NCBI RefSeq assembly: GCF_000378725.1
Contig: NZ_KB900367.1
Location: 186,001-250,000 of the forward strand
Source: Peptoniphilus lacrimalis DSM 7455
GTDB lineage: Bacteria > Bacillota > Clostridia > Tissierellales > Peptoniphilaceae
Length of the DNA stretch: 64,000 bases
Direction: 5' to 3'
The position numbers and the translations under genes were made by a program. Under the pieces are notes generated by a model. The model did no database searches and was not told the DNA's origin. It was given only the letters and a program-made list of their open reading frames with translations. Below are positions 23,853-32,756 of the stretch, piece after piece. The stretch's first letter is position 1. Every line of letters starts with the position of its first letter.

Positions 23853-24529
23853 TGGAATCAATAATTAAAACTGAAAATTTAAGTAAGAGTTTTAAAAGAG
23901 GTTCTAATACATTCTTTGCAGTTAAAAATGTAAACTTTACCTTGAATGAGGCAGAGTTTGTCAATATAATTGGCAGAAGTGGTTCCGGAAAGTCAACTTT
24001 TTTAAATCTTTTGTCCGGTTTATTAAAACCTACGGAAGGTAAAATTTTTGCTAAGGGCAAAAATATAGGTGATTTTTCTGATAGAGAAATTAGCAAATAT
24101 AGGAATGAAACCATAGGTTTTGTGCCACAAAGTTTAGGAACACTTCCAAATTTAAATGTTTTAGAGAATGTATCTCTTCCTTATTATCTATTTAAAAGAG
24201 ATGAATCTGCTTATGAAAAAGCAGCTATGCTTCTTGATATGATGGGGATTTTGCATCTGAAAGATGATTTCCCTAGAAATTTATCTGGAGGAGAGTTAAA
24301 AAGAGTGCTTATAGCCAGATCCATGATTAATTCGCCTGAGCTTTTGATTTTAGATGAGCCTACAAGTGATTTGGATAAAAATACCACTGTGGAGATTATG
24401 GATTTATTAAAAAAAATAAATTCTAAGGGTACGGCACTTATTATAGTTACTCATGAACTTGATATATTAAAATATGGTAATATACTTTACCAAATGGAAG
24501 ATGGAAGTTTAATAAAGAAAAGGGGATAG
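23852..24529 (+). CDS. ABC transporter ATP-binding protein (LolD/MacB type)
   Basis: Cytoplasmic ATPase of 225 residues. Walker A is GRSGSGKST, the signature is LSGGELKRV, Walker B is LLILDEPTSDLD and the switch His is in VTHELD. This type serves FtsX-like permeases. No permease is adjacent; the unpaired permease at 31447 at the operon's far end is a likely partner. An upstream TTG at 23828 in frame lies inside DUF4418 and lacks a ribosome site, so ATG at 23852 (TAATG junction) is chosen. Confidence 0.88.
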   Translation: MESIIKTENLSKSFKRGSNTFFAVKNVNFTLNEAEFVNIIGRSGSGKSTFLNLLSGLLKPTEGKIFAKGKNIGDFSDREISKYRNETIGFVPQSLGTLPNLNVLENVSLPYYLFKRDESAYEKAAMLLDMMGILHLKDDFPRNLSGGELKRVLIARSMINSPELLILDEPTSDLDKNTTVEIMDLLKKINSKGTALIIVTHELDILKYGNILYQMEDGSLIKKRG

Positions 24530-24531
24530 AG

Positions 24532-25869
24532 ATGAATTTATTAAAGAAAAGGACTAGCATTTTTGCAATGATAGTAATCATGATTAGCTTAACTTTTATG
24601 TCTGCTTTTGCAGCAGAAACAAAGTATGCTAACTGGGTTGAAGTTGCTGATGCTATGTCAGAACATTTACAAAAAGCTGTGGAAGTTTACAAGCCTGGAG
24701 ATAAGGATGCTAAAAAAGCAGCCACAGATGCAGTTAACGTAGCTTACTTTAAATTCTATGAAAAAATTGGATTTGAAAAAACAACTATGTCTGCAATTTC
24801 AGGTCAAAGGGGTTCAATGGTTGAACATCAATTTTATAGAGCAAAAAATTCTATTAAAGAAGATGCAGACCCAAAAGAAGTTAAAGATGAAATTGATGCA
24901 CTTATAACTTATCTTCATGAAGATGCTCATACTCTTGATGGAACCTCTGGAGATTCTAAGTCCAGCGGTCAAAGTCAAGAAGATGCCAATAGCCTTTCAA
25001 CGGGTCAATTGATGGGAGAGCTGCTAAAAAGATTTGGTACATTTTTTGCAGTTCTTGGACTTACACTTCGTGAAGGACTTGAAGCCATTTTAGTTGTAGC
25101 TGCCATTGCTGCATATTTATCAAAGACTAATAATAGAACTTATTTAAAAGGTGTATATATTGGAGCCTTGCTAGGTGTTGTTTTTTCAGCAGTCCTAGCT
25201 GGAGTATTTAATATTGTCGCCAATACAGTGGGAGAAGTTGAGTCTGGAATGGGACAAGAAATATTCGAAGGAATTGCGATGTTTCTTGCCGTTATCGTAC
25301 TATTTTATGTATCTAATTGGATGCTTTCTAAAGCTGAAGTTGAAGTTTGGAATAGATACATTAAAAACAAAGTTGAACAATCTGTTTCAAAGGGTAATTA
25401 TTTTGCCTTATCTTTCACTTCATTCTTAGCAGTAGCAAGAGAAGGTGCTGAACTTATTTTGTTCTTCCAAGGTATGAGAACAAGCATTTCTGACAATCCA
25501 ATGCATATGTGGGTTGGACTTTTGGTTGCTGCCATAATACTTGCAATTGTATATTATTTAATTGCTAAAGTTTCTGTAAGGCTACCATTAAAACCATTCT
25601 TTACATTTACTTCTTGGTTAATGTTTATACTTTGCTTGTCTTTCTTAGGAAAGGGCATAGGAGAATTACAAGAAGCCGATGTAATTGGCAGAACTGTAGT
25701 TTCTTGGATGAATGGATGGTCTGCTGAAGCTATAGGAATATACGATAGGTATGAAAATCTTATTCCACAAATTATTCTATTAGTAGTAACTATTGTTTCT
25801 GTTATATATCAAAGTAGTAGAAACAAAAAAATCAGAGCTGAGCTTGAAGCCGGCCAAGAAAAAAAATAG
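24532..25869 (+). CDS. FTR1-family iron permease with extracytoplasmic N-terminal domain
   Basis: Iron permease of 445 residues. A signal peptide ends near AFAAE, an external domain fills residues about 30-165, and about seven membrane segments follow. The two iron-binding REXXE motifs are present: REGLE in LTLREGLEAILV and REGAE in VAREGAELILF. Close relatives are the FTR1 proteins of the P19 (Campylobacter), FetMP and FtrABCD iron systems. The P19-like lipoprotein gene follows directly. GGGGA precedes the ATG three bases after the ATPase stop. Confidence 0.92.
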   Translation: MNLLKKRTSIFAMIVIMISLTFMSAFAAETKYANWVEVADAMSEHLQKAVEVYKPGDKDAKKAATDAVNVAYFKFYEKIGFEKTTMSAISGQRGSMVEHQFYRAKNSIKEDADPKEVKDEIDALITYLHEDAHTLDGTSGDSKSSGQSQEDANSLSTGQLMGELLKRFGTFFAVLGLTLREGLEAILVVAAIAAYLSKTNNRTYLKGVYIGALLGVVFSAVLAGVFNIVANTVGEVESGMGQEIFEGIAMFLAVIVLFYVSNWMLSKAEVEVWNRYIKNKVEQSVSKGNYFALSFTSFLAVAREGAELILFFQGMRTSISDNPMHMWVGLLVAAIILAIVYYLIAKVSVRLPLKPFFTFTSWLMFILCLSFLGKGIGELQEADVIGRTVVSWMNGWSAEAIGIYDRYENLIPQIILLVVTIVSVIYQSSRNKKIRAELEAGQEKK

Positions 25870-25878
25870 GAGGGTATT

Positions 25879-26544
25879 ATGTTAAAAAAGAAAAATTTAT
25901 TTCTTATTGCTATGACACTTGTATGTGCATTAACATTTACAGCTTGTGGTAAAAAAGAAGAAGCAAAAGCTAATAACACAGCTAATACTTCTACAGAAGA
26001 AAAAGCACCAGCTGAAGCAAACAAAGAAGAAGCAGGAGATGCTAAAGCTGCAGCTCCAGGAGAAGATGCAGGATTTGAAGAATTCCCAATTGGTGATGAC
26101 CAAACTAAGGGACCTCTAGTAATCTCTGGCGTATATTTCCAACCAGTTGATATGGAACCAGCAGGAAACTCAATTCCAAAAGAAGAAGCTGACTGCCATA
26201 TTGAAGCTGATATTACAGCATCACAAGAAGGTTCAACATTAGGTTACGGTGTTGGTGATTTCGTTCCATGGTTACAAGTAAAAGCTTATTTACAAAAGAA
26301 AGGTTCAGACCATGTTCAAGAAGTTGCTTTCATGCCAATGAACGCATCTGATGGTCCACACTATGGTGCAAATATTAAATTTGACGAAGGTGTTGGCGTT
26401 TATGATGTAAAATTCGAAGTAGCTGCACCAGGCAATGACTACTTACTACACGTAGATAAAGAAACTGGTGTAACAGGTAGATTCTGGACAGAACCAATTG
26501 TTGCAGAATGGACTGATTTCGAATGGAATGGACCACAATGGTAA
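25879..26544 (+). CDS. P19/Tp34 family iron-binding lipoprotein
   Basis: Periplasm-facing iron (or copper) binding protein of 221 residues that feeds the FTR1 permease. The lipobox FTAC gives a lipidated Cys, as expected in a Gram-positive cell that lacks a periplasm. After an Ala/Glu/Lys-rich linker (about 25-60), the P19 domain shows FPIGDDQTKG, VYFQPVDMEPAG and ADCHIEADI, with the Met, Glu and His metal ligands, and ends in TGRFWTEPIVAEW. AGGAGGG precedes the ATG. It sits 9 bp after FTR1. Confidence 0.9.
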   Translation: MLKKKNLFLIAMTLVCALTFTACGKKEEAKANNTANTSTEEKAPAEANKEEAGDAKAAAPGEDAGFEEFPIGDDQTKGPLVISGVYFQPVDMEPAGNSIPKEEADCHIEADITASQEGSTLGYGVGDFVPWLQVKAYLQKKGSDHVQEVAFMPMNASDGPHYGANIKFDEGVGVYDVKFEVAAPGNDYLLHVDKETGVTGRFWTEPIVAEWTDFEWNGPQW

Positions 26545-26569
26545 AATTTTGAAAATTTTTAATATTTTG

Positions 26570-26591
26570 AAGGGGAATTCACGTTCCCCTT
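26570..26591 (+). other. Stable hairpin between P19-like and FtrD-like genes
   Basis: Perfect stem AAGGGGAA / TTCCCCTT with loop TTCACG. No T run follows, so it is more likely an mRNA stability or processing element, perhaps favouring high P19 levels, than a terminator. Confidence 0.55.
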
Positions 26592-26601
26592 ATATGCATT
26601 T

Positions 26602-27864
26602 ATGGGGGGTGAAATTATTTTAAAAATTTTTATTAAAGTTATGGAGGCGGGAATAGCCTTTTCTCTAATGATTTCTTTAATACTTGCCTATTATACAACT
26701 AAAGAGAGCAAATATAAAAAGTATGTTATTATAATTTCTTTAGTTTTAGGGGTAATTGCAGCAATTGTTTCAATAATTATAAGAAATATACCTAATTTTA
26801 TTAATAGAACAGAATTGAATTTCTGGTCTATGGTACCCATTGTTATCTCAGTATTTTTAATATTAATTTTTATGATATTTGAAGATAAGATAAATGCTAA
26901 AATTTATGATAATTTCATTTCAGCATCGGTTGTTGTTTATCTTGTAGGAATTTGTTTTTATTATTTACCATATGTATTTAACCAATCAAACAAATTTGTA
27001 TATTATGGCGAAAGTGCTGTTTCTACTATTGTACTTTTTAGGATTTTAGGCTTTGTTTTTGGGATTATCATGATGATTTTATCAGGACTTGCCATATATA
27101 AGTCTTCAGTTAAACTTGAAGGTAAAAACTTAAAGGTTATTGTTTTTTTGAGCTTGATATGTTCAGGTATCAGCCAATTTAACGTCATAATTCAAAGATT
27201 TTATTCTAAAGGAATCATTCCTAGAAATGTTAACTTTTTTAGAGTTATTGCATTTATAGCTAATCATGAAAATGTGTTTTTATTTGCAACAATGTTAATT
27301 ATGATAGCTATTCCAGTAATTTTATATAAGCAAAATATTAAAGTTAATGAAGAATATAGCAATAGAGCTCAGTTAAGAAAAATAAAGTATATAATGAAGA
27401 ATAAAAGACGTTGGGCAATTTTTTTCCTTGTCATTTTATTTATTAATACTTTTTCATTAACGGCTGGAAAGGCATATGCTAATAAGGAACAGGCTCTTTC
27501 ACCACCAGAAGATTATCAAACTGAAAATGGAATGATTGTTATTCCTTTAAGCAGCTTAGAGGATATGCATTTGCACAGATATTTGTATAAGGCAAAAGAT
27601 GGTGTACAAATGAGATTTTTCTGTATTAAAAAATCAGAAGGTTCTTATGGAGTTGTACTTGATGCCTGCGAGATATGTGGTCCATCAGGATATTTTGAAA
27701 GAGGCGATGATATTATTTGTAAGTTGTGCGACGTTGTAATGAATAGAGGTACAATAGGTTTTAAGGGTGGATGTAACCCAATACCTTTCCCATACATTGT
27801 CCATGATAAAAAGATAAAGATTGCGCCAAAAGATCTTGACGCATTGTCTTATGTATTTAAGTAG
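26602..27864 (+). CDS. FtrD-like (DUF2318) cysteine-rich membrane protein of iron uptake
   Basis: Membrane protein of about 420 residues with some eight hydrophobic segments and a C-terminal external domain. That domain holds paired cysteines CEICGPSGYF and CKLCD and a further Cys in GGCNPIPF, the FtrD/DUF2318 signature thought to carry an Fe-S cluster or other redox centre. Relatives sit in the P19, Fet/Fls and FtrABCD iron operons. The ATG at 26602 overlaps the purine run GGGGGGTGA, which is instead ideally spaced for an in-frame ATT at 26617; the true start is uncertain. permease genes follow. Confidence 0.82.
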   Translation: MGGEIILKIFIKVMEAGIAFSLMISLILAYYTTKESKYKKYVIIISLVLGVIAAIVSIIIRNIPNFINRTELNFWSMVPIVISVFLILIFMIFEDKINAKIYDNFISASVVVYLVGICFYYLPYVFNQSNKFVYYGESAVSTIVLFRILGFVFGIIMMILSGLAIYKSSVKLEGKNLKVIVFLSLICSGISQFNVIIQRFYSKGIIPRNVNFFRVIAFIANHENVFLFATMLIMIAIPVILYKQNIKVNEEYSNRAQLRKIKYIMKNKRRWAIFFLVILFINTFSLTAGKAYANKEQALSPPEDYQTENGMIVIPLSSLEDMHLHRYLYKAKDGVQMRFFCIKKSEGSYGVVLDACEICGPSGYFERGDDIICKLCDVVMNRGTIGFKGGCNPIPFPYIVHDKKIKIAPKDLDALSYVFK

Positions 27865-27872
27865 GAGGGCTT

Positions 27873-29156
27873 ATGTTTTGGAGAATAGTTAAAGGAGCAC
27901 TTTTTAGACAAAAAGGAAAGATGGCTCTTATTGCATTTACAGTTGCCCTTGGAGCTTCTCTTGCCACTTCAATGTTAAACACAATGCTCGGTGTTGGAGA
28001 TAAAGTTAATCAAGAATTAAAGACTTATGGAGCAAATATTAACGTATTGCCTAAGGAAGCTTCCCTTCTTGATGATTTGTATGGCATGCAAGAAAAAGAG
28101 GGGCAGGTTCAAAAATATTTAAAGGAATCAGAACTTCCCAATATTAAAACTATTTTTTGGGCTTACAATATTGTAGATTATACGCCCTATCTTAATACTT
28201 GGGTTTCTTGTAATAATGATTCTAAGCATACTAAGATGGTAGGAACATGGTTTAATAAGCATATGGATTTGCCTACTGGAGAGTCAATTGATACTGGTAT
28301 GATTAGACTAAAAAATTGGTGGGAAGTTCAAGGTGAGTGGTTATCAGAAGATGATAAGGACTCAGTTATGCTTGGAAAGATTTTTGCTGACAGAAATGGA
28401 TTTAAAGTTGGTGATGAAATCCAGCTAAAGAGCAATAATTTAGACAAAAAATTAAAAGTTAAGGGTATTTTCTCATCAGGCTCTGATGAAGATGCATTTA
28501 TATATTCCACTTTAAAAACTGCACAAGATTTTGCTGGAGTTACTGGAGTTGTAAATAAAGTTGAAGTATCAGCTCTTACTACACCAGATAATGATTTAGC
28601 AAGAAAGGCTGCAAAAAATCCACTATCATTAACCGTTAAGGAATGGGAAGTATGGTATTGCACAGCTTATGTTTCAGCTATTTGCTATCAAATAACAGAA
28701 GTAATGACTGATTCTGTAGCTAAGCCGATTCGTCAAGTTGCAGAAAGTGAAGGAGATATTTTAAATAAGACAACTCTTCTTATGGTTTTAATTACAGTAT
28801 TAACTTTGATTGGTTCAGGACTTGGTATTTCTAATCTTATTACAGCATCTGTAATGGAAAGATCAAATGAAATTGGACTTCAAAAAGCTATAGGAGCGTC
28901 AAATGGAAGAATAATCGGTATAATTCTTGTGGAAATTATTTTGACAGCGATATTTGGAACAGTTATAGGTTATGGAGTTGGGTTGCTTCTTACTCAGATT
29001 ATTGGTCTGACAGTTTTTGGTTCAGCAATAGCTCCAACAGCTATGGTAGTTCCAATTGTAGCAATTCTTATTATCCTTGTAACAATATTGGGCTCAATAC
29101 CAGCTATAAGATACCTCTTGAATTTAAATCCAACGGAGGTGCTACATGGCAGGTAA
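27873..29156 (+). CDS. FtsX-type ABC permease of the iron system (first)
   Basis: MacB-like permease of 427 residues. One membrane segment near the N-terminus is followed by a large external domain (about 45-290) and three C-terminal segments of the FtsX fold, with the conserved ERSNEIGLQKAIGAS cytoplasmic loop. Equivalent permease pairs accompany P19/FTR1 in other bacteria. AGGAGGG precedes the ATG. It overlaps the second permease by 11 bp. The transported species is unknown; relatives are thought to help move iron or redox partners across the membrane. Confidence 0.87.
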   Translation: MFWRIVKGALFRQKGKMALIAFTVALGASLATSMLNTMLGVGDKVNQELKTYGANINVLPKEASLLDDLYGMQEKEGQVQKYLKESELPNIKTIFWAYNIVDYTPYLNTWVSCNNDSKHTKMVGTWFNKHMDLPTGESIDTGMIRLKNWWEVQGEWLSEDDKDSVMLGKIFADRNGFKVGDEIQLKSNNLDKKLKVKGIFSSGSDEDAFIYSTLKTAQDFAGVTGVVNKVEVSALTTPDNDLARKAAKNPLSLTVKEWEVWYCTAYVSAICYQITEVMTDSVAKPIRQVAESEGDILNKTTLLMVLITVLTLIGSGLGISNLITASVMERSNEIGLQKAIGASNGRIIGIILVEIILTAIFGTVIGYGVGLLLTQIIGLTVFGSAIAPTAMVVPIVAILIILVTILGSIPAIRYLLNLNPTEVLHGR

Positions 29157-30294
29157 ACAAAGTAAAAATAAATTTTATTTAAAAATGATAATGACTTCCC
29201 TAGCAAGAAGACGTGCAAGAATGTTAACAGCACTGCTTGCTATAGCTATGGGAGCAACAATTCTCTCAGGACTTGTTACTATTTACTATGATATTCCTAG
29301 ACAAATGGGTAAGGAATTCAGGTCCTATGGTGCAAATATGTTGGTAATTCCTACTAATCCTGATAAAAAAATTACCAATGACCAGTTAGATGAAATTAAA
29401 TCTTTAATTCCATCAGGAAAGTTAGTCGGTCAGGCACCCTATATTTATACAAACGCAAAAATTAATGAACAACCTTATATGCTTGCAGGTACAGATTTAA
29501 AGGGAGCGAAAGAAAACTCTCCATACTGGCTAATTGACGGCTCATGGCCTGAAAAATCCAGAGAAGTTTTAATAGGTAATGAAGTTTCAAAGGCTTTGGA
29601 ATTAAAAGAGGGAGATAAAATTATTATAAATACTCCCAAGGTTCATGGGGAAGGTTCTATAGATACTAATTTTGTTGTTTCAGGAGTTGTAACAACAGGT
29701 GGTAAAGAAGAAGATCTAATTTTTATGAGTATTGATGATATTTCACAGCTTGTAAAAGATAAAAATTTTGATGTCGTAGAATATTCAATAGAAGCCGAAC
29801 AAAATGAACTTTCAAAAATAGTATCAAATATTTCACAAAAGGATGCATCTCTAACTCCACAAATGGTAAAAAGAGTTACCGCATCACAAGATATAGTTTT
29901 GAACAAATTACAAGCCCTTGTCTTCATTGTAACGATAATAGTATTATTCATAATGATGATATGTGTATCCACAACAATGATGGCTGTTGTAACTGAAAGG
30001 CGTAAAGAAATAGGTCTTAAGAAAGCTTTGGGTGCCACAAATTCCTCAGTAATTGTTGACTTTTTAGGTGAAGGAGCATTTTTAGGGGTTTTTGGTGGAC
30101 TTTTAGGCGTTGTGTTGGGATATATATTTGCCAATAGAGTAAGTATTTCGGTATTTGCTAGAAAGGTAAGTTTCTTACCTCTTTTGGTACCTATGACAAT
30201 TATTGTCTGTGTAGTAATAACTATAGTTGCATCTTTAATACCGGTATCTAAAACTGTTGATATTGATCCGGCTTTAGTGCTTCGTGGAGAATAG
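29146..30294 (+). CDS. FtsX-type ABC permease of the iron system (second)
   Basis: Paralogous permease of 382 residues with the same topology: N-terminal segment in RRARMLTALLAIAMGATILSG, external domain (about 50-255) and three C-terminal segments with the ERRKEIGLKKALGAT loop. GGAGGTG lies 7 bp before the ATG inside the end of the first permease. It presumably forms a heterodimer with that protein, powered by the ATPase that follows. Confidence 0.87.
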   Translation: MAGKQSKNKFYLKMIMTSLARRRARMLTALLAIAMGATILSGLVTIYYDIPRQMGKEFRSYGANMLVIPTNPDKKITNDQLDEIKSLIPSGKLVGQAPYIYTNAKINEQPYMLAGTDLKGAKENSPYWLIDGSWPEKSREVLIGNEVSKALELKEGDKIIINTPKVHGEGSIDTNFVVSGVVTTGGKEEDLIFMSIDDISQLVKDKNFDVVEYSIEAEQNELSKIVSNISQKDASLTPQMVKRVTASQDIVLNKLQALVFIVTIIVLFIMMICVSTTMMAVVTERRKEIGLKKALGATNSSVIVDFLGEGAFLGVFGGLLGVVLGYIFANRVSISVFARKVSFLPLLVPMTIIVCVVITIVASLIPVSKTVDIDPALVLRGE

Positions 30295-30305
30295 AAAGGA
30301 ATTTT

Positions 30306-31025
30306 ATGGATATATTAAAACTTGTAGATGTTTCAAAAATTTATGGTGAACTTAAAGCCCTTGACAAAATTAATTTAAGTGTAGAAAAGGGTGAATGGAT
30401 TTCTATAATGGGTCCATCAGGTTCTGGTAAAACAACAATGATGAATATTATCGGTGCCATGGATAAACCTTCATTTGGCGAAGTTATTTTGGATGGGGAA
30501 GATATAGCAAAAAAATCACCTAAGGAATTAACAGTTATTAGAAGGGATAAGATAGGACTTATTTTCCAACAATTTCATTTAGTTAATTATTTAAGTGCTT
30601 TGGAAAATGTAATGATGTCACAATACTATCATTCTATGCCAGATGCACAAGAAGCAATGGAAGCTTTGGCTGCAGTAGGTCTTGCTGAAAGAGCCAAGCA
30701 CTTACCCAACCAATTATCAGGTGGGGAACAACAAAGAGTATGTATAGCTAGAGCTCTTATTAATCATCCTGCTATACTTTTAGCTGATGAACCTACGGGA
30801 AATTTGGATGAAAAGAATGAATATATAGTTCTTGACATATTTGAAAAACTTCACAATGCAGGTTCAACAATTATTGTTGTAACTCACGATCCTGAAGTCG
30901 GTGAAGAATCTGAAAGAATGATAACTCTTGAACATGGTAAGATTACAAAAGAAGAAAAAATGAAAAGAAAAAGACCTGTTCTTGATTCTACAATAAAAGA
31001 CGAAAAACTTAAGGAGTTTATATGA
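30306..31025 (+). CDS. ABC transporter ATP-binding protein of the iron system
   Basis: ATPase of 239 residues of the LolD/MacB class. Walker A is GPSGSGKTT, signature LSGGEQQRV, Walker B ILLADEPTGNLD, switch His in VTHDPE. The position after the permease pair marks it as their motor. The last 25 residues are Lys-rich. AAAGGA precedes the ATG; the stop overlaps the next gene by 4 bp (ATGA). Confidence 0.9.
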   Translation: MDILKLVDVSKIYGELKALDKINLSVEKGEWISIMGPSGSGKTTMMNIIGAMDKPSFGEVILDGEDIAKKSPKELTVIRRDKIGLIFQQFHLVNYLSALENVMMSQYYHSMPDAQEAMEALAAVGLAERAKHLPNQLSGGEQQRVCIARALINHPAILLADEPTGNLDEKNEYIVLDIFEKLHNAGSTIIVVTHDPEVGEESERMITLEHGKITKEEKMKRKRPVLDSTIKDEKLKEFI

Positions 31026-31447
31026 GAAAAATTTTAAATGTATTAATAATTTTATCTTTGGGGCTTGTCCTAGTTGCTTGTGGAGGAGATAAAAAAGAAG
31101 AAGCTCCAAGCGTAAGCTATAAAGACGGCACATATCAAGGAGAATCTGCTAAAGATGAAAGAGGCGGACTTGTAAAGGTGGATATAAGTGTTAAAGACAA
31201 TAAGATTGAATCTTGCACAATGCAAAACATTGACGGAGATGGAAAAGAAAAGGATGAATCTTATGGTCAAAGCCAAAATGAAGGACTATATAAGATAGCC
31301 CAACAAGCTATAAATCTTGCAAAGTCATACCCAGATAGATTAGTGGAAAAAGGAAGTCCTGAAGGAGTGGACGTTATTTCGGGGGCAACAGAAACCTACA
31401 AGCAATTTATAGAAGCTTGCAACAATGCCCTTGCTGATGCAAAATAA
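31022..31447 (+). CDS. FMN-binding domain lipoprotein (probably flavinylated)
   Basis: Extracellular lipoprotein of 141 residues with lipobox LVAC (Cys20) and one FMN-binding (RnfG/PF04205-type) domain. The motif SGATET near residue 119 matches the site where ApbE transferases attach FMN to threonine in this family, so a covalent flavin is likely. In Campylobacter the same operon position holds thioredoxin-like proteins; here a flavin carrier replaces them, which suggests electron delivery for ferric-iron reduction or for the FtrD-like protein. AAGGAG precedes the ATG; overlaps the ATPase and touches the next gene. No apbE gene is visible here. Confidence 0.82.
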   Translation: MRKILNVLIILSLGLVLVACGGDKKEEAPSVSYKDGTYQGESAKDERGGLVKVDISVKDNKIESCTMQNIDGDGKEKDESYGQSQNEGLYKIAQQAINLAKSYPDRLVEKGSPEGVDVISGATETYKQFIEACNNALADAK

Positions 31448-32649
31448 TGAAAGATTTATACACAGTTAATTTAGCAAAAAAGAATATAGAAAATAAAAAA
31501 GCAAGGTCAATTACCTTAATTTTTCTTGTAGGAATATTAACTTTTATATTATTCATGTCATCATTTATAATTTTTTCTCTTAAAAACGGCATGAAATCTC
31601 TATCAGATAGGATGGGAGCAGACATTATAGTAGTTCCAGAAGGTTATGATTCCAAAATTACAGGCGCAATATTAAGGGGAGAACCTAATACATTCTTTTT
31701 TGACAAGGATATATTAAATAGAGTAAAAAAAATACAGGGAGTTGAAAAGGCTTGTGGCCAAGTTTATCTAGCTACACTTTCTGCTGGATGCTGCTCTTTT
31801 CCCATTCAAGTTATAGGAATTGACTTTTCTGATGACTTTAGCGTTAAACCATGGCTTGAAAAACAGATCAAATCTCCAATTAAAGCTGGACAAGTTGTTG
31901 TAGGTGCTAATATTGTGGGGACTATTAATCATAAGGTTAAATTTTTCAATCAAGAATTTGAGATAAGAGGTAGGCTAGCAAAAACCGGCATGGGTTTTGA
32001 CAATTCAGTTTTTATGACAATAGAAGAAACTCATAGATTAGCTAAGGAATATGAAAAGATTATTAATCATCCAGTGGCAAAAAAAGATGATATATCTTCT
32101 ATTTTAGTAAAAGTTGAAAAAAATAAAGATCCTAAAAAAATTCAAAAACTTATTAATGAGGAATTTAAAAAAGAAAAAGTTTATCCCTTATTGCCAAGAA
32201 ATATAATGACAGAAGTTTCTGATTCAGCAAAAAATATGCTTGTATATGTATATATATTGATAGCTTTGATTTGGATACTAGCTTTCTTTATTTTAAGTCT
32301 TGTAAATACCTTATCAGTTAAGGAAAGGAAAAGAGAATTTGCAACCATAAGGGTATTAGGAGCAACAAAGAAAAAACTCAGTGAAATAGTTCTTAGTGAA
32401 TCCATACTGATTAATGGAACAGGGGCAGTCATAGGTTCTGTGGTTTCCTTTGTATTAAGTATAACATTTAACAATGCTTTTTCATCACTTTTGAATATGC
32501 CTTTTTTAAGACCAAATATATTCCTTATGCTTTTAATGTTAATAATAGTAATAATTTTAGGCACCTTATTAGGTCCAATATCTTCAATTATTGCTATTAA
32601 TAAAATGAATAAAGAAGAATTATTGTTGATGCAAAGAGATAATGATTAA
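31447..32649 (+). CDS. FtsX-type ABC permease, last gene of the iron operon
   Basis: Permease of 400 residues with an N-terminal membrane segment, an external domain (about 45-265) and three C-terminal segments with ERKREFATIRVLGAT. The external domain has a Cys pair in LSAGCCSFP followed by VIGIDFSDDFSVKPW, distinct from the two earlier permeases. It starts one base inside the FMN-binding gene (TAATG). Its ATPase is not adjacent; the ATPase at 23852 beside DUF4418 is the likely partner, so a second transporter brackets the iron genes. Confidence 0.85.
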   Translation: MKDLYTVNLAKKNIENKKARSITLIFLVGILTFILFMSSFIIFSLKNGMKSLSDRMGADIIVVPEGYDSKITGAILRGEPNTFFFDKDILNRVKKIQGVEKACGQVYLATLSAGCCSFPIQVIGIDFSDDFSVKPWLEKQIKSPIKAGQVVVGANIVGTINHKVKFFNQEFEIRGRLAKTGMGFDNSVFMTIEETHRLAKEYEKIINHPVAKKDDISSILVKVEKNKDPKKIQKLINEEFKKEKVYPLLPRNIMTEVSDSAKNMLVYVYILIALIWILAFFILSLVNTLSVKERKREFATIRVLGATKKKLSEIVLSESILINGTGAVIGSVVSFVLSITFNNAFSSLLNMPFLRPNIFLMLLMLIIVIILGTLLGPISSIIAINKMNKEELLLMQRDND

Positions 32650-32659
32650 AAAATATGTT

Positions 32660-32694
32660 AAATCCTAATTGCTTTAGCCAATTGGGATTTTTTT
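32660..32694 (+). terminator. Terminator of the iron-uptake operon
   Basis: Twelve-base stem AAATCCTAATTG / CAATTGGGATTT with one G-T pair, followed by TTTTTTT. Confidence 0.9.
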
Positions 32695-32756
32695 AACAAA
32701 TTATTTATTTCTTCATTTTATATGATATTTTTGGTAGAATTAATTAGGTGAAAAAA

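Noticed and set aside
29643-30134. 163-codon open frame on the minus strand inside the second iron permease
   Set aside because: Opposite to a clear FtsX-type permease, with no ribosome site, promoter or recognisable domain.
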